Below, piece after piece: positions 1 to 6,437 of a stretch of DNA of 14,042 nt. Every line of letters begins with the position of its first letter. The first letter of the stretch is position 1. Under the pieces are notes generated by a model that saw only the letters and a list, made by a program, of their open reading frames with translations, searched no databases and was not told the origin of the DNA. Source of the stretch: UBA5734 sp964528645 (GTDB taxonomy: Bacteria > Bacillota > Clostridia > Saccharofermentanales > UBA5734); NCBI GenBank assembly GCA_964528645.1, contig CAZGSR010000053.1, forward strand, positions 1 through 14,042, written 5' to 3'. Made by a program: the position numbers and the translations under genes.

Positions 1-163
1 ATCGCCTTATATTCTTCTTCTAGTATTTGAGGACTAAACTGTAAAAGTCAGGTCAAACGCTTGTGCCATACCGATTCCATGACTCCATTGTATTTTTAAC
101 AGGCACAATTGCAAGGCTCAACGGTTACTGAGGGTGATTATGTGACCGAATGAGATTCATAGC
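1..163. other. Leading region, no gene seen
   Basis: This AT-richer stretch upstream of the first promoter shows no open frame with a ribosome binding site and codon use like the neighbours, and no tRNA-like or terminator-like fold. It may hold the upstream regulatory region of the DUF3783 gene or the tail of an intergenic region continuing outside the window. Confidence 0.5.
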
Positions 164-174
164 TGTGCTATAAT
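164..174 (+). promoter_or_regulatory. Extended -10 promoter of the DUF3783 gene
   Basis: The sequence TGTGCTATAAT contains a perfect -10 hexamer (TATAAT, 169-174) preceded by the TGn extension (TGC, 166-168). No good -35 hexamer sits at 17 bp; GTGACC at 142-147 is too far away. Extended -10 promoters can work without a -35. The expected transcription start is near 181, giving a leader of about 70 nt. The same 11-mer occurs before the kinase-like gene (7945-7955). Confidence 0.7.
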
Positions 175-198
175 CCTGCCAGGAATTGAATTTTACCT

Positions 199-226
199 GC
201 GCCACCGGGTTTATCCCGGTGTTCGC
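199..226 (+). other. Leader hairpin in the 5' UTR
   Basis: CACCGGG (203-209) pairs perfectly with CCCGGTG (215-221) around a TTTAT loop, and GCG (199-201) can pair with CGC (224-226) below a small internal loop. It lies between the promoter and the ribosome binding site AAAGGA (238-243). No U-tract follows, so it is not an intrinsic terminator. It may stabilise the transcript or affect translation; it matches no riboswitch class I know. Confidence 0.5.
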
Positions 227-252
227 AATTGAAACACAAAGGAACGATATCC

Positions 253-876
253 ATGGCCAAAGATGAACTCGTCTTGCTGTATCAGCTCGATGCCACCAGT
301 GAAAAAGGCATGAAAATCCGGGAAATCCTCTCCCGGCTCAATATCCGGGCCAAAACCATCAGTCATGCCATGCTCAGCCAGACCATCGGCCATTTGGCTG
401 ACCTGCCAGGGCATGCACCCCGGCCCGCTGATTACGACGGAGAACCGGTCCCCGATGAGGTCCTGCTGATGAAAGATCTGAGCGATGCACGCATCGACCG
501 CTTGCTCAAGGATTTCCGTGATAATGGAGTCAGCCGGATCGACCTCAAGGCGGTTGTCACCCCGCACAACCAGAAATGGACCCTGCTCGACCTGATCTCG
601 GAGCTGCGCCAGGAACACGCGGTCATGGGTCGCTTCAACCAGTTGTACCAGTCAGTCCAGATGGCCGATCGCCTGCTGGCGAATGAAACTTCAAATGAGT
701 CCGGCAAGGCACCCATGGTTGCAGGGCTCTCGCCAGTCAGCCAGAAATTATCTTCAGCCGTCCGGGAGTCCAGGGCGCTGCTCAGCACGAAAGAACTCCC
801 CGAGATGGATCAGATCGATGCCATCCTGGACCGTCTGAAAACAGCTCTGGCCGACTATCAGGCCGCAAAAAATTGA
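253..876 (+). CDS. DUF3783 domain protein of unknown function
   Basis: This is a 207-residue cytoplasmic protein with no signal peptide or membrane segment. The ATG at 253 is chosen over the in-frame TTG at 229 because AAAGGA (238-243) precedes it at a good distance. The middle, about residues 60-125, matches DUF3783 as I know it: an acidic segment (VLLMKDLSD), then a predicted alpha/beta unit ending in LKAVVTPHNQKWTL and the helix LISELRQEH. The N-terminus (VLLYQL, then a helix with MKIREIL) looks like a small alpha/beta fold, and the C-terminal 80 residues are charged and helical. The function is not known to me. The thioredoxin-like gene starts 26 bp downstream and is probably co-transcribed. 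The DUF3783 assignment is fairly sure; any role is not. Confidence 0.85.
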   Translation: MAKDELVLLYQLDATSEKGMKIREILSRLNIRAKTISHAMLSQTIGHLADLPGHAPRPADYDGEPVPDEVLLMKDLSDARIDRLLKDFRDNGVSRIDLKAVVTPHNQKWTLLDLISELRQEHAVMGRFNQLYQSVQMADRLLANETSNESGKAPMVAGLSPVSQKLSSAVRESRALLSTKELPEMDQIDAILDRLKTALADYQAAKN

Positions 877-902
877 ATCAAAACCGAAGGAAGACCCCTC
901 CC

Positions 903-1238
903 ATGGAAAAGACCCCCTCCGTTATCGATTTATCCCAGTCTGCCGCCGGCATCGAGCAAGCATTCGCACAGGTACCACGGCTGCTGGTCCATTTCAGTTC
1001 TCCGACCTGTTCAGTCTGCCATTCTACGCTGCCCCAGCTGATGCAGGTGGCGCAGGATCACCAGGTGCCAGTGGTCGATGTCAACATCGATACCCATCCG
1101 GAAGTCGCCGCCCAGCGTCTCGTCTTCACCGTGCCGACCATCCTGGTCCTCGCTGAAGGCAAGGAAATGCTGCGCGAAAGCCGGTTTATCGGTTATGACC
1201 GGATCGACCGCCTCCTGGGCCTGATGGCCGAAGACTGA
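903..1238 (+). CDS. Small thioredoxin-fold protein
   Basis: This 111-residue protein fits a single thioredoxin domain. It has a beta strand (RLLVHF), then the redox motif CSVC at residues 36-39, the strand PVVDVNID, and the cis-proline motif TVPT with Pro78. The usual Trp before the active site and the CGPC sequence of true thioredoxin are absent, so it belongs with the divergent thioredoxin-family proteins of clostridia rather than with TrxA. It would act in the cytoplasm in disulfide exchange; its partner is unknown. The ATG at 903 follows GAAGGAAG (886-893); an in-frame TTG at 873 overlaps the previous stop and lacks such a site. It is probably in an operon with the DUF3783 gene. The stop codon lies 3 bp from that of the opposing DUF438 gene. 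Confidence 0.9.
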   Translation: MEKTPSVIDLSQSAAGIEQAFAQVPRLLVHFSSPTCSVCHSTLPQLMQVAQDHQVPVVDVNIDTHPEVAAQRLVFTVPTILVLAEGKEMLRESRFIGYDRIDRLLGLMAED

Positions 1239-1263
1239 CGCCTACTCCCAATCAAGCAGGCGT
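1238..1263. other. Hairpin across the convergent stop codons
   Basis: ACGCCT (1238-1243) pairs with AGGCGT (1258-1263) around a 14-nt loop, covering the last base of the thioredoxin stop and the DUF438 stop (1242-1244). There is no T-tract on either side, so it would be only a weak or Rho-assisted end signal for the two converging transcripts. Confidence 0.3.
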
Positions 1264-2525
1264 TGCTGTCCGGATAGCTGCTGGATCTCGGCGATGTCCT
1301 GGCTGACTTCAAGCACACCCAGGTATTCACCCGCCTCATCGCGGACAGCAAAATACTCGATCAGGACTTTCCTGCCCTTGAGATCGATCCAGAAGCGCGC
1401 CGTGTCACGCCGGCCCTCACGAAATTCTGTGATGATTTTCTCGACCACATGGACACTGGACGGCGGATGGCAGCGATCGACATCGCGCCCGATCACAGCT
1501 GGCGATCTGGGGAAAATCCGGTCTTTCGGCCGGGTAAAAAACGCGACTCTGTTATCCGCATCGACAAATGACAAGTCGACTGGCAAGGCATTGAAAATGG
1601 CCTCGGCCTGTTGTGCGGTCAAATGTCCCGTCGGTGTTTTCAGGAAAGGCTGGTTTTTGCCAGAGAAACTGCTGGCTGCCGGAAATCCGGGCAGATCTGT
1701 CTCCGGCAGACGGCTGTCAGAAATCAGAGGTTTCCCATCCTGGCCAGAAAAGTATGCCTGGTACTGGTCCTGGGCCAGGAAGGATGGCTCATACTCACGG
1801 GCTTGGGCCAGCATGCCGGTTAGCTCATCAGCTGAAAAAAGTTCTGCGGTGATGGGGAACAAGATCCACTGTTCCTTATTGACCAGCCCTTGCAAGGCAA
1901 AGAACAGCTGGCCCAGTCCTTTGCGGATCTGATCGTCTGTCACACCCGGATTTTGCATTTGATTGGTCATGTCCTTGACGATCTGGCGGGCATGGTCCTG
2001 CAGGGCCCAGAGGATCGCCAGGCCATGAAACCGGGCCTGCCTTTTTTCCAACATCGGAAGCACGATGTTCTGGATTTTCTCGTAGTGGTGGAAGACGCTT
2101 GCCAGTTCAGCGATCGCAGCGGCCAGCTCGCTCTGGTGTGTGACCAAGGTACCGGTCCATTGCAACAGCTGGCTCCGGATCACACCCAGGCGTTGCTCGA
2201 GGGCTTGATTTTCGGCCGCGAGGAGATGGAGGAATGTGCCCGGTTCAGGCTGGGGCAGGGGATGGCCACGCAAAGCATGGCCTACTGCATGGATCACTTT
2301 GTCGAGATACAGGAAAATCTGCTCTGGAGTCTGGCCGGACTGGAGTTGGCCATTGAACAGCTCCATCAGTTCCACCGGCGTGACGGATTCCAGGTCTTGC
2401 TGGTGGCGGCGGAACAAATCCTGGCCACCGACCGCAAGCCCGGCTGGATCGGATAGTCCAGCAAGGTATCCCCGGAGCCGTTCAACCCGTTCTGGATTCA
2501 GGGACGTAGCAAAAGGGGCGCTCAT
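1242..2525 (-). CDS. DUF438 / hemerythrin / PAS domain protein
   Basis: This 427-residue protein has the domain order of the DUF438 (COG2461) family. Residues about 10-82 are the helical DUF438 domain, about 98-230 a hemerythrin-like four-helix bundle (HHYEKIQN near 146-153, LPMLEKR, then KEQWILFP at 217-224), and about 303-415 a PAS domain with the family signature RIFPRSP, VIGRDV and CHPPSSVHVVEKI. No output domain (kinase, GGDEF, methyl-accepting) follows. Members are thought to sense oxygen, nitric oxide or redox state through a di-iron site, but the role is not well established. An oddity is Gln152 where I expect the metal-binding Glu of the first KEN-type motif; Glu218 of the second motif is kept. 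It overlaps namA by ATGA, so translation is probably coupled. Confidence 0.85.
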   Translation of the reverse strand: MSAPFATSLNPERVERLRGYLAGLSDPAGLAVGGQDLFRRHQQDLESVTPVELMELFNGQLQSGQTPEQIFLYLDKVIHAVGHALRGHPLPQPEPGTFLHLLAAENQALEQRLGVIRSQLLQWTGTLVTHQSELAAAIAELASVFHHYEKIQNIVLPMLEKRQARFHGLAILWALQDHARQIVKDMTNQMQNPGVTDDQIRKGLGQLFFALQGLVNKEQWILFPITAELFSADELTGMLAQAREYEPSFLAQDQYQAYFSGQDGKPLISDSRLPETDLPGFPAASSFSGKNQPFLKTPTGHLTAQQAEAIFNALPVDLSFVDADNRVAFFTRPKDRIFPRSPAVIGRDVDRCHPPSSVHVVEKIITEFREGRRDTARFWIDLKGRKVLIEYFAVRDEAGEYLGVLEVSQDIAEIQQLSGQQRLLDWE

Positions 2526-3547
2526 CCGCGACCTCGCTCGTAAGGCGTGGGATAGGGCAGTTCCGATTGACGGGTCCGGCCATCCTGGTTGATCACCCAG
2601 TAAGGATTTCGCAAAAGCTCGCGTCCCAGGGCAACCAGATCGGACCGGTCATTGCCGAGGATTTCCTCGACCTGTTCGAGGCGGGTGACCAGGCCAACCG
2701 CGATGGTCGGGATCTGGCAATGTTTGCGGATCGCATCGGCATAGCTGACCTGATAGCCAGGGTAGATCTTGATCGGCGTCTCGAGCAGGCCGCCTGTGCT
2801 GACATGGACCAGGTCGGCCAGGTCTTTGACCGCATCAACGATGCGGCATGCTTCGTCGAGGTCGATTCCGCCCGGGGCATGGTCGGCAGCTGAAATGCGC
2901 AGCAGGACCGCACGGTCACGCGGCCAGACTTCGTGGACCGCAATGAGCACTTCGCGCAGCAGGCGCGTCCGGTTTTCAGTCGACCCACCATAAGCATCGG
3001 TGCGCTGATTGGTCAGCGGGGAGAGGAATTCATGGAGCAGATATCCGTGAGCGGCATGGATTTCGACCGCGTCAAAACCAGCTGCCAGCGCGCGTTTGGC
3101 TGCATCCTGGAAAGCCTGCACGATACCGGGGATTTCGTCCAGGTTCAGGGCATGGGGCATGCGGTATTCCTGTGAAAAGGCGATCGCACTTGGAGCGACA
3201 ATCACAGGATCGCTCGAGGTGCATTTGCGCCCGGCATGGGCCAGCTGGATGGCTGTCTGGGAGCCAAACTGGTGGATCAGGTCGTTAAGGCCTTTCATAC
3301 CAGCAATCTGGCTGTCTTCCCACAGGCCAAGGTCCTGGCTCGAGATCCGGCCATTGGCGGTGACAGCGGTGGCTTCGACAATGATCAGGCCAACCCCGCC
3401 CAACGCCCGGGTCGGATAATGCAGGCGATGGAAGTCCTTGACCAGGCCACTTTCATCGCTGGAAAACATGCACATCGGCGGCATGACAATCCTGTTTTTC
3501 AGATTCAGGTTCTTCAAAGTATAGGGGGAGTATGTCAGCAAGGGCAT
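2522..3547 (-). CDS. namA: NADPH-dependent Old Yellow Enzyme (NamA/YqjM type)
   Basis: This 341-residue FMN enzyme closely follows Bacillus YqjM (338 residues) along its whole length. Visible features are MPPMC with Cys26, the flavin-modulating cysteine of this subclass, QLAHAGRK (Lys108), EIHAAHGYL with His164, His167 and Tyr169, the flavin phosphate region VGLVT and LGRELLRNPY, and the C-terminal PYERG arginine (Arg338), which in YqjM reaches the neighbouring subunit's active site. The family reduces activated C=C bonds of enones and some nitro compounds in the cytoplasm. Position 28 is Phe where YqjM has Tyr. The start is supported by GGAGG at 3559-3563 read on the minus strand. It is transcribed divergently from the thi operon and is first in a two-gene unit with the DUF438 gene. 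The physiological substrate is unknown. Confidence 0.93.
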   Translation of the reverse strand: MPLLTYSPYTLKNLNLKNRIVMPPMCMFSSDESGLVKDFHRLHYPTRALGGVGLIIVEATAVTANGRISSQDLGLWEDSQIAGMKGLNDLIHQFGSQTAIQLAHAGRKCTSSDPVIVAPSAIAFSQEYRMPHALNLDEIPGIVQAFQDAAKRALAAGFDAVEIHAAHGYLLHEFLSPLTNQRTDAYGGSTENRTRLLREVLIAVHEVWPRDRAVLLRISAADHAPGGIDLDEACRIVDAVKDLADLVHVSTGGLLETPIKIYPGYQVSYADAIRKHCQIPTIAVGLVTRLEQVEEILGNDRSDLVALGRELLRNPYWVINQDGRTRQSELPYPTPYERGRG

Positions 3548-3608
3548 CGGTTACAGGTCCTCCAAAATGTTGTTTTTTCCATTGTATCGCAGTTTTCGAT
3601 CCGTCGTC

Positions 3609-3623
3609 GGTAAAAAAGTTACC
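3609..3623. promoter_or_regulatory. Small inverted repeat in the namA-thi divergent region
   Basis: GGTAA and TTACC flank 5 bp, 11 bp upstream of the thi -35 box and about 60 bp upstream of namA. Its position would suit an operator for the divergent namA unit, but half-sites of 5 bp are short and it may be chance. Confidence 0.2.
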
Positions 3624-3634
3624 ACCGGCAGGGC

Positions 3635-3664
3635 TTGACAATTCCTTTTTCACATGTTCATAAT
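3635..3664 (+). promoter_or_regulatory. Promoter of the thiamine operon
   Basis: A consensus -35 (TTGACA, 3635-3640) and a near-consensus -10 (CATAAT, 3659-3664) are 18 bp apart. The start would be near 3671, about 33 nt before the riboswitch P1 helix. This is the best -35 box in the window; control appears to lie in the leader and not at the promoter. Confidence 0.8.
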
Positions 3665-3702
3665 GACGCTGTCGGTCGCAAGTCGGCCGACAGAGATGAA
3701 TT

Positions 3703-3790
3703 TTGGACCGGGGAGCCGAAAGGCTGAGAGGGAGCATCACGCTTCGACCCGTAGAACCTGATCTGGATCATGCCAGCGAAGGAAGTCTGC
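3703..3790 (+). ncRNA. TPP riboswitch (THI element)
   Basis: The conserved TPP aptamer is plain: CTGAGAG at 3724-3730 (pyrimidine-sensing arm), ACCTGATCTGG at 3756-3766 and ATGCCAGCGAAGG at 3770-3782 (pyrophosphate-sensing arm). P1 can be drawn between GGAC (3705-3708) and GTCT (3785-3788), with P2 as GGGG against CCC just before the GTAGAACC segment. P3 is minimal (GCC, GAAA, GGC). An extra short hairpin, GGAGC against GCTTC around ATCAC, sits between the CTGAGA segment and the P2 3' strand, a place where the family varies. It precedes thiamine genes, which fits TPP feedback. Identification is near certain. Confidence 0.97.
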
Positions 3791-3828
3791 ACTTTACACT
3801 CTCTTGATGAGGGATCTGCAAAGTCCGG
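3787..3828 (+). promoter_or_regulatory. Candidate antiterminator of the TPP riboswitch
   Basis: Bases 3787-3795 can pair with 3820-3828 (ACTTT with AAAGT, then one C-C mismatch, then CTG with CGG including a G-U pair). The loop is itself closed by CTCTC and GAGGG around TTGAT. The helix uses the 3' strand of aptamer P1 on one side and the 5' arm of the terminator on the other, so it excludes both. This is the arrangement expected for ligand-induced termination. It is drawn by eye, without energy calculation. Confidence 0.5.
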
Positions 3829-3851
3829 CGATTCGCGGCCGGGCTTTTTTT
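3821..3851 (+). terminator. Intrinsic terminator in the thi leader (attenuator)
   Basis: AAGTCCGGC (3821-3829) pairs with GCCGGGCTT (3838-3846) through nine pairs, one of them G-U, around an 8-nt loop, and seven Ts end the element (3845-3851). It lies about 30 nt after the aptamer and 83 nt before the first thi start codon, so TPP binding is expected to stop transcription here. Confidence 0.9.
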
Positions 3852-3933
3852 GTTGCCGGCCGCCGGTCCAAAACCTGCTACCTCTGGTTGTCTCCGATTG
3901 ACGAGGATAGCCAGCCAAGGAAAGGATTTTGCC

Positions 3934-5043
3934 ATGGAACCGCCGGATTTTGCCCGCCTGATCGACGCCAATCTCAATCGAATCTGTGAAGGACTGCGCG
4001 TCCTGGAGGATTGCTTCCGCTTTGCAGCACCCAATCCTGACCTGGCCGCACGCTGTAAAAGCCTGCGCCACCAGGTGCGTCACGAACCGGGCCGCCTGAG
4101 GCCGGATTTGCCGGATCTGCTGTGGACCCATCGGGATGCTGCATCTGATTGCGGCCCAACGATTTCCCTGCGGTTGCAAGACCAGGGTACGATTGCACAC
4201 CTGCACGCGACAATCCGGGATTTGCTCACGGCCAATTTCAAACGGATCCAGGAAGGCTTGCGGTCCCTGGAAGAGACAGGCCGCATGCTTGGCCAGTCAG
4301 ACTTGGCGCGTGTTTTCGAGGACCTGCGCTACCAGGCCTATGCGTTGGAGTCGGACTGCCTGGCAGCTGTTGCCAATGAGCCGCGCGCCAGGCTGGCGGC
4401 AGCCTTGCGCGGCCTGTATGGCATTGCATCGCCGGAATCTGCCACAGGCCGGTCTGCGCTCGCCATCGGCCTCGATCTGCTCACCGCAGGGGTTTCTGTC
4501 CTGCAATACCGCAACAAAACCGCTGATACCGTCGACCAACTGGCTGACTGCCAGGTCTTGGCTGCCGCCTGTCACGAACAGGGAGCTCTCCTGATCGTCA
4601 ATGACCGGATCGACATCGCCCTGGCCTCAGGCGCCGATGGCGTCCACCTCGGCCAGGAAGACCTGCCTGTTGGTGTCGCCCGCCAGCTGGCTGTCAAAGC
4701 CCGCCCGGGCCAGCCCTTCTGGATCGGCCAGTCCACTCATAATCCGGAACAAGCCCGCGCTGCCGTTGCTGCCGGCTGCGATTACATCGGCCTCGGTCCT
4801 GTCTTTACCACTACGACCAAGGCAGATTTGCGGGCCCCCGTCGCGGGACTCGAGTATGTCCGCTGGTCAGCCACGACGCTTGATCTGCCACACGTGGCGA
4901 TCGGCGGGATCGGACCCGGTAATTTCGCGCAGGTCATCGCGGCTGGCGCCCGTTGTTGCGCCATGATCAGTGCCATCAACCAGCAGCCAGACCTTGTGGA
5001 CACAGCCCGGCTGGTCCAGCAGCAGATGCTTGCCTTGCTTTGA
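3934..5043 (+). CDS. thiE: ThiD2-ThiE fusion: HMP-P kinase and thiamine phosphate synthase
   Basis: This 369-residue protein has two halves. Residues about 8-141 match the ThiD2 domain: DANLNRICEGLRVLED near the start and the related ANFKRIQEGLRSLEE at 100-114, a repeat-like pair of helices typical of the family. ThiD2 is known as a monofunctional HMP-phosphate kinase. Residues about 158-365 are ThiE, a TIM barrel joining HMP-PP and thiazole phosphate to thiamine phosphate: QYRNK (191-195), VNDRID (222-227), HLGQED (238-243), STHN, GLGPVFTTTTK (286-296) and IGGIGPGN. The ATG at 3934 follows AAGGAAAGGA by 7 bp; a longer frame from 3850 would begin inside the terminator T-tract. It is first in the operon and 53 bp before thiC. 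No classical ThiD is present, which fits the fusion. Confidence 0.93.
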   Translation: MEPPDFARLIDANLNRICEGLRVLEDCFRFAAPNPDLAARCKSLRHQVRHEPGRLRPDLPDLLWTHRDAASDCGPTISLRLQDQGTIAHLHATIRDLLTANFKRIQEGLRSLEETGRMLGQSDLARVFEDLRYQAYALESDCLAAVANEPRARLAAALRGLYGIASPESATGRSALAIGLDLLTAGVSVLQYRNKTADTVDQLADCQVLAAACHEQGALLIVNDRIDIALASGADGVHLGQEDLPVGVARQLAVKARPGQPFWIGQSTHNPEQARAAVAAGCDYIGLGPVFTTTTKADLRAPVAGLEYVRWSATTLDLPHVAIGGIGPGNFAQVIAAGARCCAMISAINQQPDLVDTARLVQQQMLALL

Positions 5044-5055
5044 ACGTACGGAATC

Positions 5056-5074
5056 GTGCGGCCGTTTTCCGCAC
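5056..5074 (+). other. Hairpin between thiE and thiC
   Basis: GTGCGG (5056-5061) pairs with CCGCAC (5069-5074) around a 7-nt loop, just upstream of the thiC ribosome binding site AGGAGG (5087-5092). No T-tract follows, so it should not terminate; it could be an mRNA processing or stability element. Confidence 0.4.
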
Positions 5075-5096
5075 CATGATCTGAACAGGAGGATCC

Positions 5097-6434
5097 ATGA
5101 ATTCGAAAACTTCCCCCAACTGGACCACTCAAATGGACGCAGCCAGGCGCGGTATTGTCACGCGCCAGATGATCGAGGCTGCAGAAAGAGAAGGGCTGGC
5201 ACCAGACATCATCCGGGACCGGATCGCAGCCGGGACCGTCTGCCTGCCGGCCAATCGCAACCACACCTCGCTTTCAGGCTGTGCGATCGGCCAGGGACTC
5301 ACGACCAAAGTCAATGTCAACCTCGGTATCTCGGCCGACCTGTGCCAGTATGAACAAGAACAGGAAAAAGTCCGCACTGCCCTGGCGCTCAAGGCAGATG
5401 CGATCATGGACCTGTCCTCAGCTGGCCAGACGGTTGCCTTCCGGCGCTGGCTGATCGAAAGCTCCCCGGCCATGATCGGGACTGTTCCCATGTACGACGC
5501 CATTGGTTTTCTGGACAAGGAACTTTCAGAGATCACAGCTGAAGAATTCCTCCGTGTCGTGGAGGCCCACGCCCAGGACGGGGTTGATTTCGTCACGATC
5601 CATGCCGGTCTCAATCGGGCTACAGCTGCGCGCTTTCGCAATAACCCGCGAGTAACCCATATCGTCTCGCGTGGTGGATCCCTGCTCTATGCCTGGATGG
5701 AATTGACCGGCCAGGAAAATCCCTTTTATGAACACTTCGACCGTCTGTTGGACATTTGCGAAACCTATGATGTGACGCTCAGCCTCGGGGATGCCTGCCG
5801 GCCGGGCAGCATCGCCGATGCCACAGATGCAGCTCAGATCGAAGAACTGGTCACATTGGGCGAACTGACCCGCCGGGCCTGGTCACGCAACGTCCAGGTC
5901 ATGATCGAGGGGCCGGGCCATATGGCATTGAATGAAATTCCGGCCAACATGCTGCTGCAGAAGAAGCTCTGCCACGGCGCGCCCTTCTATGTCCTCGGCC
6001 CTCTCGTCACCGATATCGCCCCGGGCTATGACCACATCACCAGTGCCATCGGCGGTGCCATCGCAGCAGCCAGCGGGGCTGATTTCCTCTGCTATGTCAC
6101 ACCGGCCGAACATCTGCGCCTGCCCGACCAGGATGACATGAAAGAAGGCATCCTGGCCGCCCGGATCGCAGCCCATGCTGCTGACCTGGCCAAAGGGATT
6201 CCGGGGGCAGCAGACTGGGACCGGGCGATGAGCCAGGCCCGCCAGGCTGTTGACTGGCAAACCATGTACAGCCTGGCCATCGATCCCCAGAAAGCGCGTC
6301 GCATGCATGAAAGTGCCCTGCCCTCGGAAGAAGGAACCTGCACGATGTGCGGCAAGCTCTGCTCCATGCGCAACATGAACCAGATCCTGAGCGGCCAGTC
6401 GATCCGCCTGCACGAATCCATCCAGAAAGGCTGA
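5097..6434 (+). CDS. thiC: Phosphomethylpyrimidine synthase ThiC
   Basis: This 445-residue radical-SAM enzyme turns 5-aminoimidazole ribotide into HMP phosphate, the pyrimidine half of thiamine. The sequence is the short bacterial/archaeal ThiC form without the N-terminal extension of the 630-residue proteobacterial enzyme. Signatures are KVNVNLGIS, MDLSSAG, the barrel motifs VDFVTIHAG, SRGGS, SLGDACRPG, MIEGPGHM, GPLVTDIAPGYDHIT and CYVTPAEHL, and the C-terminal iron-sulfur cysteines C415-x2-C418-x3-C422, which bind the 4Fe-4S cluster. The spacing is one residue shorter than the CX2CX4C of the E. coli enzyme; I believe short ThiC forms often have this. AGGAGG lies 4 bp before the start. thiW begins 3 bp after the stop. 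The identification is firm. Confidence 0.97.
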   Translation: MNSKTSPNWTTQMDAARRGIVTRQMIEAAEREGLAPDIIRDRIAAGTVCLPANRNHTSLSGCAIGQGLTTKVNVNLGISADLCQYEQEQEKVRTALALKADAIMDLSSAGQTVAFRRWLIESSPAMIGTVPMYDAIGFLDKELSEITAEEFLRVVEAHAQDGVDFVTIHAGLNRATAARFRNNPRVTHIVSRGGSLLYAWMELTGQENPFYEHFDRLLDICETYDVTLSLGDACRPGSIADATDAAQIEELVTLGELTRRAWSRNVQVMIEGPGHMALNEIPANMLLQKKLCHGAPFYVLGPLVTDIAPGYDHITSAIGGAIAAASGADFLCYVTPAEHLRLPDQDDMKEGILAARIAAHAADLAKGIPGAADWDRAMSQARQAVDWQTMYSLAIDPQKARRMHESALPSEEGTCTMCGKLCSMRNMNQILSGQSIRLHESIQKG

Positions 6435-6437
6435 ACC

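Noticed and set aside
1890..2456. Plus-strand open frame (188 residues) opposite the DUF438 gene
   Set aside because: The minus-strand frame has clear family motifs and a coupled start; the plus-strand product resembles nothing and has no ribosome binding site.
3850..3933. Upstream extension of the ThiD2-ThiE protein
   Set aside because: It would start in the terminator T-tract and has no ribosome binding site, while ATG 3934 has an excellent one and begins where the ThiD2 domain begins.
3658..4206. Minus-strand open frame across the TPP riboswitch and thiE start
   Set aside because: It runs through the riboswitch and the terminator on the wrong strand and is unrelated to any known protein.
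5056..5074. Hairpin between thiE and thiC as a terminator
   Set aside because: No T-tract follows, and thiC is clearly part of the same operon with its own strong ribosome binding site.
6340..6365. ThiC cluster motif CX2CX3C as a novel variant
   Set aside because: Although shorter than the E. coli spacing, I believe it is common in short-form ThiC proteins of Bacillota, so it is not reported as unusual.
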